NCBI RefSeq assembly: GCF_001541345.2 | Contig: NZ_LMVL02000004.1 | Location: 496,001 to 560,000 of the forward strand | Source of the DNA: Gillisella vitis | Lineage (GTDB): Bacteria > Pseudomonadota > Alphaproteobacteria > Rhizobiales > Rhizobiaceae | Length of the DNA: 64,000 bases | Direction: 5' to 3' | In this document: piece by piece, positions 39,209 to 48,700 of the stretch | How the letters are laid out: every line of letters starts with the position of its first letter | Numbering within the stretch: position 1 is the stretch's first letter | Translations under genes and position numbers: made by a program | The notes under the pieces: generated by a model | What the model saw: only the letters and a program-made list of their open reading frames with translations | Told to the model about the DNA's origin: nothing | The model's database searches: none

Positions 39209-40744
39209 ATGGAACACCGCTTTACCCGCCAAGACCTTTATGACCGCGTTTGGTCGAAGCCGATGTCACACCTAGTTGTCGAACTCGGGACTACGACAGG
39301 CAATCTCAGCACATTGTTGCGACGCGCCGATATTCCAACGCCGTCGTCCGGGCATTGGATTCGCAAGGAGTTCGGTAAGGCTGTCGAGCAGCCATCTTTG
39401 CCGCCAGCACCATCTGGATGTGTCGAGCCACTGGTGCTGGATACAGACAAACGGAGTGTTAGGCGCAAACTGAACCATGTCAAAGCGGACCCCAATGCGG
39501 TTTCCGTTTCCAGTGAGAAACAGCAGGTCCTTGCGCCCCCTGCTGAAGATCCAGCGCAAGTCGCGCTAAAGCCACGTCCGACACAACCGACGACGATGAC
39601 ACGGGAGGAACTCTACGTCGCGGTGTGGACGACGCCGATGTCTCGTTTGGCCGAGGACTATGGGATAAGCGGCAACGCTCTTGCCAAGACCTGCGATCGG
39701 GAAGATATCCCGTATCCGTCACGCGGATATTGGGCGAAGCATGCCGTGGGCAAAGCACCAAAACAGACGTCATTGCCGAAATCGAGCCGTACACGTTCCA
39801 TCACCATTCGCCCAACTCCGTTGCCGCCGCCTCCCATCGAACTCTCGCCGGAGGTCAAACAACAGTTAGACAAAGCCCGTGCCAGTGAACCCACCCTTTT
39901 GGTGCCAGAACGCCTACTGAGACCCCACGCGGTCATAGCCTCATGGCTCGCGGAGCACGAACAGAAGAAGCGTCAAGCCCGAAGTGAGCGCGATCCATGG
40001 AGACGCGATCTTTATGACCCCGGCGATTTCTCCGAAACGGACCACCGTAAACATCGTATTCTGGATGCGTTGTTCAAGGCGATTGAGCGCCAAGGGGGAA
40101 AGGTTAAGCAGGGAGAGCGAGGCGTCCTATTTGTCGAGATCTTAGGCGAAAAGGTGGAGTTCCAGTTTCGCGAGAAGCAAAAGCAGGAACGTCGGGCTTT
40201 GACCGATGACGAAAAGCGATTCAGATCACCCGGCGACAACGGCTGGAAAAAGGAACTGGTGCCGACAGGATGGCTCGTTTTCGAGGTCAAAACCTGGCAG
40301 TGGCCGGACGGTCTTCCACGTCAATGGCTTGAATCCGAGAAGCAGTCGATGGACGGCATGCTGCCGGACATTGTGGCCACCTTCGTCGCAGCCGGACCAT
40401 TGCTCGTTCAACAGCGCAAGGATCGAGAGGCGGCGGAGCGCGAGCGCCAACTTGCCGAGCAGCGCCGGTATGAAGAACAACGGCGTCGCAAGCGAGATGC
40501 TAACCGCTGGCGGCGCTTCCGGGAGCTAGCGCAGGACTGGCACCAACTTGCTGCCGTGCGTGATTTCCTAGCTGCACTGCGATCAATGGACGTTACGCTC
40601 ACCACCGAGATCGATGGCCGCAGCGTTCAGGAGTGGATCGCATGGGGGGAGGAGTGGCTCCAGCGGGCTGATCCAACTGCCGACGGTATCAGCGGCGTGT
40701 TCAAGCGAATCGCGGAAATCACCGATTGGACCTATCGGGATTGA
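39209..40744 (+). CDS. Hypothetical protein with duplicated HTH-like segments
   Basis: A 511-residue protein of unknown function. Residues 5-66 and 130-190 are tandem copies of one segment: both contain TRxxLYxxVWxxPMSxL, a helix-turn-helix-like stretch (GTTTGNLSTLLRRADIP and GISGNALAKTCDREDIP), then a G-x-W-x-K region and end QxSLP. This resembles DNA-binding helices used to read a motif twice. The middle (200-230) is Pro-rich; about 260-360 is mixed alpha/beta; 395-440 is a strongly charged Arg/Glu coiled coil. It is the leftmost recognisable gene of the mobile region and has an SOS-box-like motif 45 nt upstream. A DNA-binding role is inferred; no enzyme motif is seen. Confidence 0.75.
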   Translation: MEHRFTRQDLYDRVWSKPMSHLVVELGTTTGNLSTLLRRADIPTPSSGHWIRKEFGKAVEQPSLPPAPSGCVEPLVLDTDKRSVRRKLNHVKADPNAVSVSSEKQQVLAPPAEDPAQVALKPRPTQPTTMTREELYVAVWTTPMSRLAEDYGISGNALAKTCDREDIPYPSRGYWAKHAVGKAPKQTSLPKSSRTRSITIRPTPLPPPPIELSPEVKQQLDKARASEPTLLVPERLLRPHAVIASWLAEHEQKKRQARSERDPWRRDLYDPGDFSETDHRKHRILDALFKAIERQGGKVKQGERGVLFVEILGEKVEFQFREKQKQERRALTDDEKRFRSPGDNGWKKELVPTGWLVFEVKTWQWPDGLPRQWLESEKQSMDGMLPDIVATFVAAGPLLVQQRKDREAAERERQLAEQRRYEEQRRRKRDANRWRRFRELAQDWHQLAAVRDFLAALRSMDVTLTTEIDGRSVQEWIAWGEEWLQRADPTADGISGVFKRIAEITDWTYRD

Positions 40745-40839
40745 CCAAGTGGACGCCGATCAACCCAGAACAAAATGCGTGTCCGCACTGGCAAAGCCCG
40801 TATCTGCCCCATTAGTCCTGTGTCTTCCATCTTATCTTC

Positions 40840-40854
40840 GTTCGGTTTATGTTC
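40840..40854 (+). promoter_or_regulatory. LexA-type SOS box (GTTC-N7-GTTC)
   Basis: GTTC GGTTTAT GTTC followed by TAAAG. It lies directly before the open frame at 40858-41190 and 415 nt before the GmrSD-like gene. It shares the trailing T and AT-rich right flank with the copy at 39149. Confidence 0.55.
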
Positions 40855-40857
40855 TAA

Positions 40858-41190
40858 AGAGAGTCAGAAGGGGCTTGGGCGATTTCGCGTTGGGAGATAG
40901 ATGCAGGCATTGATACGATAGCTCGGAACAAAGGATCTATTATCAGAGGATTTGTATCGAATTTCTACGAACAAGGGAAGCTATGCAAGCAGCACCTCTT
41001 CAATCGAGTGCCTCTACCACACATACGATACGGCGCCTGGAGTCCAGACGGTCATTCGAAGCAAGTAGGCCCAACGCATTTACCACATGTGATCGCCGTC
41101 AACCGCGGACTTTGCGTCAACCCTCCCTGTATCTCCGCATTACTCGACGGCCAGGGGATGCACGCAAAGCTCTTCCACAACGAAGGGTAG
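40858..41190 (+). pseudogene. Open frame of protein-like composition lacking a standard start codon
   Basis: The frame is open for 110 codons and the translation looks like a natural protein (SIIRGFVSNFYEQGKLCKQH, then HIRYGAWSPDGHSKQVGP, then VIAVNRGLCVNPPCISALL). Between the preceding stop (TAA at 40855) and GTG 41008 there is no ATG, GTG or TTG in frame. Either translation begins at a rare codon (an ATT at 40882 has AAGGGG upstream), only the 60 residues from 41008 are made, or the 5' end has been lost. The SOS-box-like motif ends 3 nt before the frame opens. I do not recognise the family. Confidence 0.4.
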
Positions 41191-41268
41191 GAATATCCAA
41201 CAATACGCACGTATCTGACTAGACTACGGATATAGTTTCATGCACACGCTGATTGTGGGGGAAACAAC

Positions 41269-43056
41269 ATGAAAATTACGCCGAATTCTCTGACGCTCAA
41301 TCAGCTCTTCAGCTCAACAAACGAGCAATTTGTAATTCCGTCATATCAGCGCCGATACTCTTGGCGCGAAAGGCAGGTTATAGAACTGATCGAGGATATC
41401 GAGTTTTTAGAAAACTCAGATACCCATCTGCTTGGCAGTATCGTGTGCCTTACAGGCCACCACACGGCGGGTTTAAACAGGCTCGAACTTGTCGATGGAC
41501 AGCAGCGTCTGACGACGATCAGCATCCTTCTTGAATGCGTTCGTGAGCGACTTGTGCGCGAAGGCGAAACCGACAAAGTCCAAGAGTTAAGCCGCCTGTT
41601 GACGGCGAAGGCGCTGGGCGGGACACCAATGCCAAAGATTGCGCTAGATTCGATTGATGGCGATGAATTCAGGCGCCTTGTTGAGAACCCAAACGATAGC
41701 GATGCCACTCCTCACGCTAACCATAATCTTGTCGCGGCCTTCTCAATCATTCGATCGTGGATCAGCGACTGGTCCTTGGAGAACCTCGGGAGCTTCCTGT
41801 ACAAACTACAAAACAACTCGTTGATCATTCGGCTTGACGTCAGCGACGCCAAGGACGCCTTCAAACTCTTTGAGACGATCAACAACCGCGGGCTAAAACT
41901 CAGTCCGACAGATATCATCAAAAACTTCGTCCTCGGAAACGCTGCGCGGTTTGGCATGGACCAACTCGATGAGGCGCGAAAGAGCTGGGCACTGCTTATT
42001 GCATACCTCGACGGCGCAGATACGGACGCATTTTTTCGCTATTTCCTTATTTCAGCAACGCAACGAAGGATCACCAAATCTCAGGTGGTGCCGGAGTTCA
42101 AATGGCTGTTCATGAACGAGGTGTTCGAAGCCGAAAAACTGCCCGACCGCCACCTCTACGCCGATGAGGATGAGATCGACGACGAGGAGCCTGATCAATC
42201 GAGTGACGTCGAGGATGTCGCCATCGAGCGCGATGGAACCGCCCATGTGACCTTCAAGGATTTTCTCCGCCGAGTGGTCACAAGCGCCAAAGTCTTCGGC
42301 GAACTGGTTCTTATAAAAACCGGCGACAAACGTATTGACCGTCACCTTAGAAATCTGCGGATGATCAAGTCGGCTCAGACATACGGCTTTCTGATGCATC
42401 TTAAGGTTGGAGGCATGGAAGACAAGACCTTCGTCGAGGTTCTCAAGATCACGGAAAACTTTATTCTCCGCCGGCACGTCTGCCGTGAGCGCGCGAACGA
42501 GACGGAAACGCTTTTTGCCAAACTGTGCTCTATCGATCCAAAGGGACCGGTATCAGAAATAAAGGCAGGGTACAGAGATGCCTGCCCCTCGGATGAAAAG
42601 TTTCGCGACGAATTTGCAACTGCGAGCTATACACCCAACATCATAGATCGCGCGCGATATTGCCTTGAGCAAATCGAACTTTCCAAACACGGCAAACATG
42701 CAGAGCTGCAGATTCTAGGACCAGATGACGTCCACGTCGAACATATTATTCCTCAGAAGATCAAGACGAAGCGATCAAAGGAAGAGTTCGGCGATTGGAT
42801 AAGTTATCTCGGCGAGAAAGCCGATCTTCTTCACCCGAGAACGGTTTCGAAAATCGGCAATCTGACCCTCTTTTCCGGAACATTGAACATCGGGGCGTCC
42901 AACAACCCGTTTGCCAACAAAAAGAAAGCTTACCAGCAATCGTCAATCTTAATGACGAACGAGCTCACCGCGCTTCCGTCTTTCAAATTCAAACAGGTGG
43001 ACGCGAGATCGAAGGAACTTGCCGACCTCGCTGTTTCTCGCTGGCCGGCACCCTAA
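41269..43056 (+). CDS. DUF262/DUF1524 protein, GmrSD-like type IV restriction endonuclease
   Basis: A 595-residue protein combining the two GmrSD halves. The N-terminal DUF262 domain shows IPSYQRRYSW (24-33) and VDGQQRLTT, a ParB/Srx-like nucleotide-binding fold. The middle has LFETINNRGLKLSPTDIIKN, also typical. The C-terminal DUF1524 domain is an HNH nuclease: HVEHIIPQ (489-496), then IGNLTLFSGTLNIGASNNPF with the late Asn residues. Such enzymes cut phage DNA carrying modified bases using NTP energy. It is transcribed toward the six-gene defence run on the opposite strand. The start is supported by GGGGGAAAC just upstream. Confidence 0.9.
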   Translation: MKITPNSLTLNQLFSSTNEQFVIPSYQRRYSWRERQVIELIEDIEFLENSDTHLLGSIVCLTGHHTAGLNRLELVDGQQRLTTISILLECVRERLVREGETDKVQELSRLLTAKALGGTPMPKIALDSIDGDEFRRLVENPNDSDATPHANHNLVAAFSIIRSWISDWSLENLGSFLYKLQNNSLIIRLDVSDAKDAFKLFETINNRGLKLSPTDIIKNFVLGNAARFGMDQLDEARKSWALLIAYLDGADTDAFFRYFLISATQRRITKSQVVPEFKWLFMNEVFEAEKLPDRHLYADEDEIDDEEPDQSSDVEDVAIERDGTAHVTFKDFLRRVVTSAKVFGELVLIKTGDKRIDRHLRNLRMIKSAQTYGFLMHLKVGGMEDKTFVEVLKITENFILRRHVCRERANETETLFAKLCSIDPKGPVSEIKAGYRDACPSDEKFRDEFATASYTPNIIDRARYCLEQIELSKHGKHAELQILGPDDVHVEHIIPQKIKTKRSKEEFGDWISYLGEKADLLHPRTVSKIGNLTLFSGTLNIGASNNPFANKKKAYQQSSILMTNELTALPSFKFKQVDARSKELADLAVSRWPAP

Positions 43057-43221
43057 CGGGCAAACGGGCCCAAGTAAGAAATTGCAGTACAATGACACGT
43101 AGTGTCGTGACCCACCAGGCGTCCCTTTCTGCGGGCAGGACTGAAAGATGTCAGCTTGTAAGACGAGTTTCCATAGCCGGTTCGGATACGAACAAATGAG
43201 ACGCGGCAAGGGTTTCGCTGC

Positions 43222-44139
43222 TCATGCGTTTTCGTAGCTCAGCTTGATCAAGGGCGCTGCTCTTGCTAGATCGGAGGGAGCGGAGAGCGTGATCTCCAGA
43301 TCACCAGTACCGTAGTGGCCGAGGTTGGACACGTCGCGGCTGAAGCCGTGCTCCAACTCCACCGTAGTCGGATCGACCTTCAGAAAGAGGAGAATTTTTG
43401 AGCTGGTCGGCCGAAATTCCACGCAGGCGAAATTCTTGATCCGCTTAAACGCGATGTAAAATCGGACTGTTGTTTCTTGGACGTCATCACCTAGGGCTAT
43501 CAAATACGCCTTGAGCGCTTCGTATCGGTCAATCATAGAGACATCGAGTTCCTCCAGGACTGTCGAGATTGTTTTGTATTTGTAGGCATTATCAGCCTTG
43601 CTAGCTCCAGAGACGGACGGCACCAACGCCACAGATTTCACGGATTTGGCGCTGACCAAGTCCAGCATCAGCAGCTCGGCACCAAATCGACGATAACGGA
43701 TCAACTCAATGTTCCGTTGAATCTGCTTCACGGCGTGATCGTCGTAGCGATTGAAATCGCCCGCAATACAAATCAAGCGAGGCGCTGACCAATCAACGGT
43801 TTCGGCTTGCTGCTGTCCAAGCGCTTTCATTACAAGCCACTGGAAGTCCTTCTGATGATCCATCAGCCAGTCGAGATAAAAAAGGCCCTGATTGATTACG
43901 TTCTCGTTGGTGGCTCGCTTGTACTCGATGATCACCGGACAGCCGTTTTCATCAAGCCCCAATGTGTCGATACGCCCACCATGGGTGGTGGTGAATTCGG
44001 ATGAGAGAAAGCGCACGCCGAGCAACGCTTCGAGGTTCTTCTCGAACAGGGTCTGGAGCGATCTCTCTATCGTGTCTGTTGCGCCCGCGAGTTCGGAAAC
44101 GCTACCTTGGCCGATGCGGAATAGTTTTATGTCGGACAT
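43222..44139 (-). CDS. NucS-like PD-(D/E)XK nuclease domain protein (DUF5655-type)
   Basis: A 305-residue protein with an N-terminal nuclease fold: LQTLFEKNLEALLG, then GGRIDTLGLDENGCPVIIEYKR, giving Asp58, Glu72 and Lys74 as the D...ExK catalytic set seen in NucS/RecB-like enzymes. About 210-305 resembles the DUF5655 helical/beta module found at the end of such proteins. It starts 11 nt after the ATPase stop, making it the last gene of the defence run. A role as the DNA-cutting effector next to the helicase-methylase-ATPase genes is inferred; it could also be an independent defence gene. Confidence 0.78.
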   Translation of the reverse strand: MSDIKLFRIGQGSVSELAGATDTIERSLQTLFEKNLEALLGVRFLSSEFTTTHGGRIDTLGLDENGCPVIIEYKRATNENVINQGLFYLDWLMDHQKDFQWLVMKALGQQQAETVDWSAPRLICIAGDFNRYDDHAVKQIQRNIELIRYRRFGAELLMLDLVSAKSVKSVALVPSVSGASKADNAYKYKTISTVLEELDVSMIDRYEALKAYLIALGDDVQETTVRFYIAFKRIKNFACVEFRPTSSKILLFLKVDPTTVELEHGFSRDVSNLGHYGTGDLEITLSAPSDLARAAPLIKLSYENA

Positions 44140-44150
44140 AGATGGGCCTC

Positions 44151-45770
44151 TCAGGGCGCAAGTGCTTTCGCCCCCGATGGGACGACTTTCAAAGCGAATA
44201 GAAGGCTGTCCACGGCGTTAAGCGCGCCCTGTACTTCATGACTGGTCACGGAGGGCACGCCTCCATGCGATAGCTTGTTAAAGAGTATCGACGTATACAT
44301 TTCGATCGCGGCTAGCGGGTTGTGATAGGTTCCATTTGTCTTGGTGCTGAAATCCTTCGCGGCCTGCAGCAATTCGCTGGCTGGTGTTTTGTCCGGAAGC
44401 TGCTGATAAGCAACCTTTACCCTCTTGTCTTCGCAGAATTCACGCAAGGCCAACTCCACGGCAATTCTCGCATAATTACCTGCGGCGTTCACGTGACCTT
44501 GCTTCAAGAATTTGCGACCATCGGCCAATACATCCGCCGCCGCGCTGGATGATGCCGAAGTTACAATAGGCGCCTTCGTCGGGTCGTCATCGGAGTGAAT
44601 TTTTGCGTAGCTCCAATACTTGTCCGCCTTGTGCCGGCGTTGATACGCCCGGGCCATCTCGAACCAAACTCGATCGTGTGTGAGAAGCACGACCTGCCAG
44701 TCCTTGAAGTGTTTCGTCAGGAGATCAAGAACCGGCATCCGGTTCGACTGATCAAGGCCGATAAGCACATCGTCGAGCACAATCAGGCGGGGCGTATCGA
44801 CTTGCAGAGTCGCGGCGCAGACCTGACGCCCCGCGAAGTAGATGGCTAGCGCTAAGGCCGAGAGCCGCGCCTCGTTAAGGAAGACCTGTGGGCGATCAAC
44901 AGGTTGAGTTCGGAATGTCAGTTCGATGTCGACATCTTTGGTCTCCACTCTTTGCATTGGCGGGATATTTACTTTGTCGTTGTAGGTGACTCCGCGGACA
45001 TTGAGCGAAACAACTTCAATATCAGTCCATCCCAAGTCCGTCAGCAGTGGTCCGATTTTCGGCTGAATGGCCGCTATTGCGTCCCGCAAACCCTGATTGA
45101 TCGACGGCAACAGGGCCAAAACCTGAGGCTTTTCAGTCTTGCCAAGACGCTTCTTGCCACGAGCATCAAGATCGACCAGCCCAATCAATTCCATCCAAAG
45201 ATCTAGCAGAGGCCTTTGCTTTCCATCATGCAAAGTCTCGAAGTCCCGCAACAGAACGTTGATGCAGACATCGAAGAGGTTCACAGGACCATCGCCGTGC
45301 CGGTAGTTGGTTTCCAGCAGTGAACGATAGTCAAGGATCGCCTTCTTGTAAGCCGCATTTTTCACCCGATCATCGGCCGCTGGTGTGATGTCGACCGGGT
45401 GGCGTGCAGTTGTCCATTCAGCAGCTGGCATCCCATCGTCGAACTCGACACTTATTTTCAGTCCAGCATCGGGCTGTCCTGAAAACACATTTTTCAACCC
45501 GAGCAACCGCTCTTTGCGGGCCTGCGGACCACGGCGGGCGACAGAAAAAAACTCATCGAGTGCATGAAACACCGAGGATTTACCGGAGCCGTTCTCACCG
45601 TAGATCAAGAGGTTCTTGCCATCGAGTCTGAAGGTGACCGGTTCTGGACCGGCGAAGGCGCGAAAATCGCAGAGCGTCAGGGACTTTATCTTTGGCGGGA
45701 GAACCGGCGGAGCCGCTGCTATGGGAGCAACGGCAACGGGCGGTGCAGGTAGAGGGGTGGCTTCACTCAT
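44151..45770 (-). CDS. AAA ATPase, RecF/SMC-like (Hma-type ATPase component)
   Basis: After an unusual Pro/Ala-rich leader of about 25 residues comes a RecF-like ATPase core: LTLCDFRAFAGPEPVTF, Walker A GENGSGKSS (58-66), then a long insert and RLIVLDDVLIGLDQSNRMPVLDLL (Walker B and D-loop) with LLTHDRVWFEMA as the switch. The C-terminal 150 residues are helical (FLKQGHVNAAGNYARIAVELALREF), resembling the tail domains of defence ATPases. It overlaps the methylase gene by 4 nt (ATGA). With the helicase and methylase upstream it matches the helicase-methylase-ATPase (Hma) arrangement described from PADLOC surveys. Confidence 0.82.
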   Translation of the reverse strand: MSEATPLPAPPVAVAPIAAAPPVLPPKIKSLTLCDFRAFAGPEPVTFRLDGKNLLIYGENGSGKSSVFHALDEFFSVARRGPQARKERLLGLKNVFSGQPDAGLKISVEFDDGMPAAEWTTARHPVDITPAADDRVKNAAYKKAILDYRSLLETNYRHGDGPVNLFDVCINVLLRDFETLHDGKQRPLLDLWMELIGLVDLDARGKKRLGKTEKPQVLALLPSINQGLRDAIAAIQPKIGPLLTDLGWTDIEVVSLNVRGVTYNDKVNIPPMQRVETKDVDIELTFRTQPVDRPQVFLNEARLSALALAIYFAGRQVCAATLQVDTPRLIVLDDVLIGLDQSNRMPVLDLLTKHFKDWQVVLLTHDRVWFEMARAYQRRHKADKYWSYAKIHSDDDPTKAPIVTSASSSAAADVLADGRKFLKQGHVNAAGNYARIAVELALREFCEDKRVKVAYQQLPDKTPASELLQAAKDFSTKTNGTYHNPLAAIEMYTSILFNKLSHGGVPSVTSHEVQGALNAVDSLLFALKVVPSGAKALAP

Positions 45771-48700
45771 TCCCGGCCCTCGATGATCCGCACGACATCA
45801 AGGGTAGCAAGATCGGAGAGCATGGTGCGAAGTCGCATACCGGGCGCGAGATCGGTGTCGGCGAAGCTTTCCGCAGCCCTCGCCAGTTCCACACCTTCAA
45901 GCCTAGCAAGGCGCCCAACGCCGGCGCGCTCGGCCTCCTCAAACAGGGTGAGGCCGCGGGCGTGCAGATCGTCCTTGAAGAAGAGCTCATAGACGAAGCC
46001 GTTGAGAAGTTGTTCGAAGCGGTTGTTCCCCTTGTCTCTCCTGACAATATCGACCACCGTCTCGATCGCATTTTTTTGATTTTCCGCTGGTTTTGGGATC
46101 GGTATCTGGAAAAGAAACTGTCGTGTAAATTCGTAGAAGCCTCCCTGCTTCGACGTGAAAATTTGTTGAGAAAACCACCATGAAACTGGGGAGTTCAAGA
46201 CAGAAAGCAAAAATTTCCAGTCCTGATGAACGATGATGCACGCCTTATTAATACAACGAAAGCCAGCTTCGTCGGCCGCATACTGAACGTTATTCTGGAT
46301 CTCCGGAGCGAAGATTTTGGGTTTGTCAAAATCGTCCCAATAGTCGCAAGATCTTAGCTCCCAAAAAAAGCGACCCTTGTCGGTGCGTTTCTTCAATTCG
46401 TTCTTGAATTGAAAAAGATGGTTCGCGATGGCCGGGAATTCCTTTGCAAAGAGGGTTTCAGCTTCGTCTGTGTTGAACTTACTCCATGAATGTTCCCTGT
46501 TTTCGGACGATTCCAACTGGATCAGCCATTTATCATCGGGCTCGATTTCCCACCGCTTTATGTCGCGGCCCATAAGTAGAGGTTTCAAGAGCGCCTTCGA
46601 CGATGGGTGCTCACCAATGAGTCTATCTTTGTCAGCGGTGCTCACGATGAAGGCACCATTTAAGCCAGTCTTAATGCCATAGAGTATCTTTCCCTCGACA
46701 TACTGGCCCAGCGGGATACCCGAGGCACGAATGTGCTCCAGAAGGCCACGCTTAGCCTGTGGCTCCAGCTGCCACCCCTCCATGACCAGCGCCTTTTGCG
46801 GCATGTTGAAGCCGATTTCCTCCACAAGTTTCGGGAAGCCTTCCACCTCCGCCTTGTCCCGCTCCTGCGGCCAGTTCATTACGCGCAGGCTGTCCGTTTC
46901 ACCCGGTGCAGGCACAGGTGCATCTCGTCGCGTGGCGATAAGGATGGTAGGATAAGCGATAGCATCAAATACCTCCGCGTCGCCAAAATCGATAACGCGC
47001 CGTATCTGAGTCTGCCGGTTCAACCAGCCTCGTAGGTTCTGACCGTATTTTGCGCGATACCATTTGTTCGAGGTGATATAGGCGAAGGCCCCGCCAGGGC
47101 TAAGCAACTCGATGCCACGTTGAATGAAATAGACAAACAAATCCGCCGTGCCGGTGTAAGCACCGGGGGCGGACTTCGTTCCCGCATAGTATTTTTGCAG
47201 TGCCGGTTTCTGGTCCTTAATCGCCTCCTGCCTTACATAAGGCGGGTTGCCGATGACGAGATCGAATGGTCCGACCCGGTGGACGTCCTTTTCGGTGTTG
47301 CTTGTTTCAGGTGTAGGTAGCGCGAACATCCATTCGGGATCAAAAAAATCTGCGTGTGCATTCTGATCGAACGGATCCCAACGCGCCATCAGTTCTGCAT
47401 CGTCGTTAGAGATGCCAAAATCCTGTTTCAGCAGGTCGCCAAGCTCGTCTCGAAGCCGCGCAATATCTTCCCGACGTCTCTGTTTATTTCGCGCGGTCCT
47501 GGCGCTGAAGTACCGCGCGTTCATCGCGCGAATTTCCGCCTCTTTCTCCTTAATGCTCTTGTCTGTGAAAAGATTGCCCTGCGCCTTGCGCTCGATAGGG
47601 ATCAGCGAGTTTGCAGCGACCAGCTTGGTCTCAAGATTTGGAAGGGCCGTGATGTTCGCATTTGGCTGATCCGGATCGATTTTTTGGCTGACAACGAGCG
47701 AAATGAAGAAACGAAGCTTGGCGATCTGAACGGCGATGGGTTGGATATCGACACCGAAAATACATTTATCAATGAGGTAGAGTTTACGGGCGTAATCCGG
47801 CTTGTTCGCATCGGAAAAATCCCGATCGAGCTTGGCAAGAGCGGCTTTCGCGTCTTCAATCTCATCGTGGCGTCGATCGGGGTCAAGCGTGTCCGCAAGG
47901 GCGATCCTGCTCTTGAAGGGACGCTCGAGCTGCGCGCGCCACCGCGCATTGTCGGGGTCCAACCGGTGCAGCACGTGGATCAATTTCTGCAATAACCCCA
48001 TCGGGAACGCCCCCGAACCGCAGGCCGGATCAAGCGCTTTGAGCTGGTCGATCGCGGCGATCAACTCATCCGACTCAGCATTCGAGAATGGATTGCCGCT
48101 TTCCTTGAAAGACAGCAGGTTACGCAGGCGGGCACCAAGATCGTCATCACTGCCTCCTTCAGAGAAATTGGCCTGCTTGCTGACTGTGAGGTCGAACTCA
48201 TCCGGCATCGCCATATCAAAAGCCTGCTGACGCGGCTTAACTAGCGACGATCGTACGGGCTTTGTTGTGAGCCGCCGCTCCAAATAGGCAACAAGTGCCT
48301 CATTGACCATATAATCGACAACTTCTCGCGGGGTGTAGAATGATCCTGATTTCTTTCGCGCCGTCGTGCGGGTGTCGGTGTTGTAGCTAGCAAGTAGGTT
48401 CTCAAAGACTTTGCCAAGCAGCTCAGGATCGAGTGCAACTTCCTCCTCGACTGGCGTATTTTCCTCGACGGTGAACTTGTAGCGGGAGAAGAGCTCTATC
48501 AAGCCGTCGGCCTCATAGATCCTCCCTTTGGTTTCGTATTCCTCGTTGAGATCGACCTTTTCCTTACTAGCGAAGAAGACTTTGTTCGGGACTTTCAGGT
48601 GGTTGTCAGGGCGTTCGGAGAAGCCGTCGATGCGGATCACATCACGCGCACCTTCCTTGACGGAGCGTGTTTTTAGATTAGGGTTGCGCTCAAAATCTCG

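Larger units (their letters stand above)
40745..41268. other. Intergenic region, 524 nt, with SOS-box-like motif and an unstarted ORF
   Basis: It holds the motif at 40840-40854, an open frame at 40858-41190 described separately, and a strong ribosome-binding site (GGGGGAAAC) directly before the ATG at 41269. No other gene is seen. Confidence 0.6.

Noticed and set aside
43170..43200. GTTCG-GATA-CGAAC near the end of the GmrSD-like gene as a fourth SOS motif
   Set aside because: It is a short inverted repeat, not the GTTC-N7-GTTC direct repeat.
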